A DNA stretch of 64,000 nucleotides from Rhyzopertha dominica (Eukaryota; Arthropoda; Insecta; Coleoptera; Bostrichidae): positions 10,106,001-10,170,000 of the forward strand of contig QCXZ01000001.1 in the NCBI GenBank assembly GCA_025024175.1, read 5' to 3'. The notes beneath the pieces were generated by a model. That model had not been told where the DNA came from. It made no database searches and was given only the letters and a program-made list of their open reading frames with translations. The translations under genes were made by a program, and so were the position numbers. The first letter of the stretch is position 1; the number at the start of each line of letters is the position of its first letter. Below, in pieces: positions 58,883 to 64,000 of this stretch.

Positions 58883-60722
58883 GAAGTGGAGTTCATATGC
58901 AATAAATATGTGTTCCTTCAACAACTACACACAAAATATAAATATTCTAACGGTTTAAGCAGGTTAAAAAGCATAGCTCATCGAAAATTGAGACTTAATA
59001 TGAAAAATCCATCATTGTTATGAGACTGGCGTAATTTTATAGAAAGAGAACTACAACCCTGTTGGTATTGGGGCTCAAAATTCCATCAGGCATGGCGATT
59101 TTTAATTTCCTTTACGGTTATGATTCTATTGACATGAAGAATACGTTATGTAGGCTTCTTAGGACTGTCGAAGCTACTTTACCTAAAAGTATAAAAACTC
59201 AGGATCGTTTATAGCCAACTAGTCAAATATATTGAGATATTTCACACTTCCCTTGATAGGTAAATTTTATTTTATTACAGAATATTCCTATTACCTCATT
59301 AAAACGATGTTAAAATTTAATTATTTAGTTTCATTTCATATATGAGTACTAGAGATTCGATTTTTGCTATCCACATCTTAACACACCCCCTCATGCACAG
59401 AACTGGAGCTGTACGAATCGAAAATTTTGATACGAAACCGTTTTTTTTTGTACGTGGACGCATTTTTCTAATAAAACCTGTTTTAGAAGATACCTAGTAG
59501 ACAGCGCATACCTTTACAAAACTTCTTTTATATTTCTGGTTAGATTTAAGCAAGCCGCATTTGATGTGATCCCCAGGGGAGCAAGCATGCATCAGCAATT
59601 TGTATAAAGAATATGATCGATTTAAATGCATATTCTTTTATGTGAAAACACAGAGAGGAAAGCTGAATTTTACCTTAAAATAATGCATAAAAGTATTGCT
59701 TAAATGTCATAGCTGCGGATGCTCTCTGCTACATAAATATGTGGGATTTGCTAAGTAAACTACTGTACAGTACTGCAGTGTGTGAATCAAAGATCTATTT
59801 CCTCAATATTTCCAATCATCAATGCATATTTCTTTATATGATTTTTTCTGTGATGTCAGTATACGCCCTAAAAAAAAGTATGATAATCGCACTTTTCATG
59901 CAAATTGAATCGATTTATACGCACATCGAACATTTAACTGGAATTTATACCATACTGAAATATTTTTATAATCAACAAGTTGTATATATTCGGAGGTAGT
60001 TTACATGCTCACACCATTTCTCTCTAACTTCAAATACAGTTTTTTTAATACGTATAGCATAAGAGTATAGAAGTTGCAGTGTATCATTCATTAAACTTGT
60101 AACGAAAATCGATGCTGTAGCCGTACTAAATAAAATAAGATCAGTTTTCGAAAGAGAAAGAAACTATTCGAGATTAGTCAAAAACAGTGTCACTTTTATT
60201 ACAGTCTTCAACTATGAAATACTAAGAGAAAATATGTAATACACATTTGTTTAAGTATACGTAACACAGCTTCTGGGTAATTAAGAATTTTCTTAATATC
60301 AAAGCAATTTGTTTGAAAACACGGTTAATATCGTAAGGAGTTAAATAACTCATCATATCACCTCAATTTGCTATGCGTCCATTCTATCGTAACCTTACAT
60401 TATTATTATCTCAAGACAATTGATACATAGCTGGTTCTAAATCCAGTTGTGGCAGCATTAAAAGCAATTTAGGTGGAAAGGAAACAGCAATTCTATGAAA
60501 TGTGTGTGTGTGTTTCGCCAGTTCCCTTAGTATAAACTACAAGCGATAGTTAGTAATGCAAACAACATAAAAAAGCCTGTTCGTCAAAAGAGCATATCTC
60601 CCTTGTATCATTGGGATGTATTTAGTTTCATTTTAAGTAAAAAAAAAACTGCATGTTGATCATCAACAAGCCCAATTCATGAGCCATTGGTGAGATACGT
60701 AATTTTAGGTAAATACGAAAAT
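58883..60722 (+). repeat. Arm F', direct copy of 55181-57025
   Basis: Starts GAAGTGGAGTTCATATGC as at 55181 and follows arm F, with many one-base deletions, notably in its first 250 bp and in homopolymers. Confidence 0.88.
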
Positions 60723-60839
60723 AGCTATTTGTTTAATAAATAACATAGCTGGCAGTTATATTTATTAATTAATATTAAAATAAACCTGGATGCCAGCTAG
60801 TGTTAAATAATTTCTCTAACTTTAAAACAATAGCTATTT

Positions 60840-63350
60840 TTCGTAGTTTACCCAAAATTACGTATCTCACCAATGGCTCATGAATTGGGCTTGTTGATGA
60901 TCAACATGCAGTTCTTTTTTTTACTTAAAATGAAACTAAATACATCCCAATGATACAAGGGAGATATGCTCTTTTGACGAACAGGCTTTTTTATGTTGTT
61001 TGCATTACTAACTATCGCTTGTAGTTTATACTAAGGGAACTGGCGAAACACACACACATTTCATAGAATTGCTGTTTCCTTTCCACCTAAATTGCTTTTA
61101 ATGCTGCCACAACTGGATTTAGAACCAGCTATGTATCAATTGTCTTGAGATAATAATAATGTAAGGTTACGATAGAATGGACGCATAGCAAATTGAGGTG
61201 ATATGATGAGTTATTTAACTCCTTACGATATTAACCGTGTTTTCAAACAAATTGCTTTGATATTAAGAAAATTCTTAATTACCCAGAAGCTGTGTTACGT
61301 ATACTTAAACAAATGTGTATTACATATTTTCTCTTAGTATTTCATAGTTGAAGACTGTAATAAAAGTGACACTGTTTTTGACTAATCTCGAATAGTTTCT
61401 TTCTCTTTCGAAAACTGATCTTATTTTATTTAGTACGGCTACAGCATCGATTTTCGTTACAAGTTTAATGAATGATACACTGCAACTTCTATACTCTTAT
61501 GCTATACGTATTAAAAAAACTGTATTTGAAGTTAGAGAGAAATGGTGTGAGCATGTAAACTACCTCCGAATATATACAACTTGTTGATTATAAAAATATT
61601 TCAGTATGGTATAAATTCCAGGTTAAATGTTCGATGTGCGTATAAATCGATTCAAATTTGGCATGAAAAGTGCGATTATCATACTTTTTTTTAGGGCGTA
61701 TACTGACATCACAGAAAAAATCATATAAAGAAATATGCATTGATGATTGGAAAATATTGAGGAAATAGATCTTTGTATTCACACACTGCAGTACTGTACA
61801 GTAGTTTACTTAGCAAATCCCACATATTTATGTAGCAGAGAGCATCCGCAGCTATGACATTTAAGCAATACTTTTATGGCATTATTTTAAGGTAAAATTC
61901 AGCTTTCCTCTCTGTGTTTTTCACATAAAAGAATATGCATTTAAATCGATCATATTCTTTATACAAATTGCTGATGCATGCTTGCTCCCCTGGGGATCAC
62001 ATCCAATGCGGCTTGCTTAAATCTAACCAGAAATATAAAAGAAGTTTTGTAAAGGTATGCGCTGTCTACTAGGTATCTTCTAAAACAGGTTTTATTAGAA
62101 AATGCGTCCACGTACAAGAAAAAACGGTTCGTATCAAAATTTTCGATTCGTACAGCTCCAGTTCTGTGCATGAGGGGGTGTGTTAAGATGTGGATAGCAA
62201 AAATCGAATCTCTAGTACTCATATATGAAATGAAACTAAATAATTAAATTTTAACATCGTTTTAATGAGGTAATAGGAATATTCTGTAATAAAATAAAAT
62301 TTACCTATCAAGGGAAGTGTGAAATATCTCAATATATTTGACTAGTTGGCTATAAACGATCCTGAGTTTTTATACTTTTAGGTAAAGTAGCTTCGACAGT
62401 CCTAAGAAGCCTACATAACGTATTCTTCATGTCAATAGAATCATAACCGTAAAGGAAATTAAGAAATCGCCATGCCTGATGGAATTTTGAGCCCCCAATA
62501 CCAACAGGGTTGTAGTTCTCTTTCTATAAAATTACGCCAGTCTCATAACAATGATGGATATTTTTCATATTAAGTCTCAATTTTCGATGAGCTATTGCTT
62601 TTTAACCTGCTTAACCGTAGTAAAATATTTATATTTTGGTGTAGTTGTTGAAGGAACACATATTTATTGCATATGAAACTCCACTTCTTATGTGGTAAGT
62701 ACCTATTTTTAAATATCTGCAATGGCAGAATAATAATATATGATAAATTTTGTGCTTTTATAATTTCCTACGAATTTAATGCAAAAAAAAGTTATATGTA
62801 GATAACTACAATATGCTCAATAGTATACACGTTGGTATACATTTTCTCATAGATACGTCCAAATTCTAAATGAAAGAGTAAATTAGCAGAATAATGGCAT
62901 ATATCAAATATTTCTTTTGCAACGGTTTTGATTCACAAGGTGTTAATACTAAGTTATTATTGCAAAAATACTACCTACAAGTTAACAATAGCGTCTAAAT
63001 TGGTGTACTTATATTAAGATGTCTTACATGATTTCAGGATGGCGTATGCTATTACTAGCAAACGCTTTTGTTAACAAGATTATCCTGTAGAGAACGCTTA
63101 GATAACAAATTTCATGTTGTGGATATAAGAAGAGTGGGATAAATCTATAATAGGGGTGTTAGTTGTGATATTAATCTTGCGATGTCTCAAGTTTCAATTT
63201 AAAATGAACGGTTTAAGTTATTTTAAAATTCCTTAAAAAAAGTATTGTCATAATATGATGCAGTTGAGTTCTTTAGCAACTATACCTTATTATCCAATAA
63301 AAAGTCTGGTAACTGCTGAACGCAGTGTTATACCCTATACATACTACATG

Positions 63351-63403
<53 letters not shown>

Positions 63404-64000
63404 TCTGGCGCGTCATACACTTCATAACATGCACAATATCCATCTAATAATATAAGCAAGCCTGTTTTTTAAAATGTTACACACTGAATTAATTAACATT
63501 AGAACTAAAATTAAAGATTAATACATTCCTACTGAGGGAACCAATGATATCTGAGATTATAACCAATCAGAGGCAGTACTGAAGTTTCCTAAGTGAATGA
63601 AATGCACCTGTACCTGCAGTTAAAGGTTAATAAAGTGCATATCACTATGTCATATCTAGGTCTCAGGTGGGAATCCTTATTGCTTTAATTTGCAAAAAAA
63701 GTCAATAACGCTTCTAGGTAATGGAAAAAGTATACCATTCCGTAGCAAGAACATAAAGGTTCAGATAGAGTTTGCCCACATTGTTAATTGAATTGTTCAC
63801 ATTTACACCTAATGAAGTAGTCATGTAGGTACTGATCTTTCCGGAATACATTAAAGCTAACTTTTTTAGCTCGGGGCAAGTTGTTTTTGTCTAAGATCTG
63901 CTGTTATGGGTAATAACAAATCGCCTCTTTAATGTCCATGTAATTAGAATGACAACGCTCTTGTGTACCTATCTTGACAATAAACTTCGTCAAAAGAACA
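60840..64000 (-). repeat. Arm R', inverse of arm F, continues past the window
   Basis: Inverted copy of arm F down to 53868, carrying the matching ATT microsatellite at 63352-63402. Around 61620-61920 it has extra bases in homopolymers relative to arm R. It is cut by the window end. Confidence 0.9.

Overview
The window looks like nuclear DNA from an insect or other arthropod with a large, AT-rich, transposon-dense genome. The evidence is the mixture of element types (mariner, IS630/Tc1-like, hAT, ISL2EU-like, Penelope-like, jockey/CR1-like and RTE-like LINEs, a Ty3/gypsy remnant), short introns with GTAAG donors, and polyA-type gene ends. I cannot name the species. A beetle or a hemimetabolous insect is my guess only. 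I found no convincing single-copy host protein gene, rRNA, functional tRNA or CRISPR array.

The most complete genes belong to one DNA transposon at 9449-14241. It carries two convergent, intron-containing genes, both apparently intact: a THAP-DDE transposase (9777-11602, +, 3 exons, 535 aa) and a SWIM-zinc-finger plus YqaJ/lambda-exonuclease-type nuclease (13856-12311, -, 3 exons, 439 aa). This pair matches the ISL2EU superfamily. The element interrupts a LINE whose halves lie at 7853-9448 and 14242-14450.

Region by region. 0-7.4 kb: repeat debris, a 492-bp TIR element, a 238-bp Penelope-derived foldback with a 13-bp target duplication, and a LINE fragment. 7.4-17.4 kb: LINE, ISL2EU-like element, Penelope GIY-YIG fragment, a candidate regulatory island, and a hAT-related fragment. 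20.7-25.1 kb: transposase remnant and Penelope pieces in inverted orientation bracketing an RTE-like LINE, one of them carrying a 32-bp palindromic insertion. 25.8-31.7 kb: a decayed selfish gene, a mariner and a LINE fragment. 32-38.8 kb: two copies of an IS630/Tc1-like element with an unusually long D-E spacing, a gypsy remnant and two GC-rich islands. 39.4-43.3 kb: two hAT-type non-autonomous elements in opposite orientation, a foldback and another TIR element. 44 kb: a strong GC/CpG-rich island. 45-48.2 kb: a TA-flanked TIR element and a third IS630-like transposase remnant. 48.3-51.7 kb: tandem repeats, including four 216-bp units. 53.9-64 kb: a nested inverted array (forward, reverse, 100-N gap, forward, reverse) that may be partly an assembly artefact.

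The GC-rich islands have no supported coding frame and contain homeodomain- and forkhead-like words. They may be conserved regulatory elements in a gene desert or long intron; that is inference. A recurring hairpin motif (CTGANGAN, stem-loop, GAAA) appears at six scattered sites, several linked to Penelope sequence. It resembles a hammerhead ribozyme core with one extra nucleotide.
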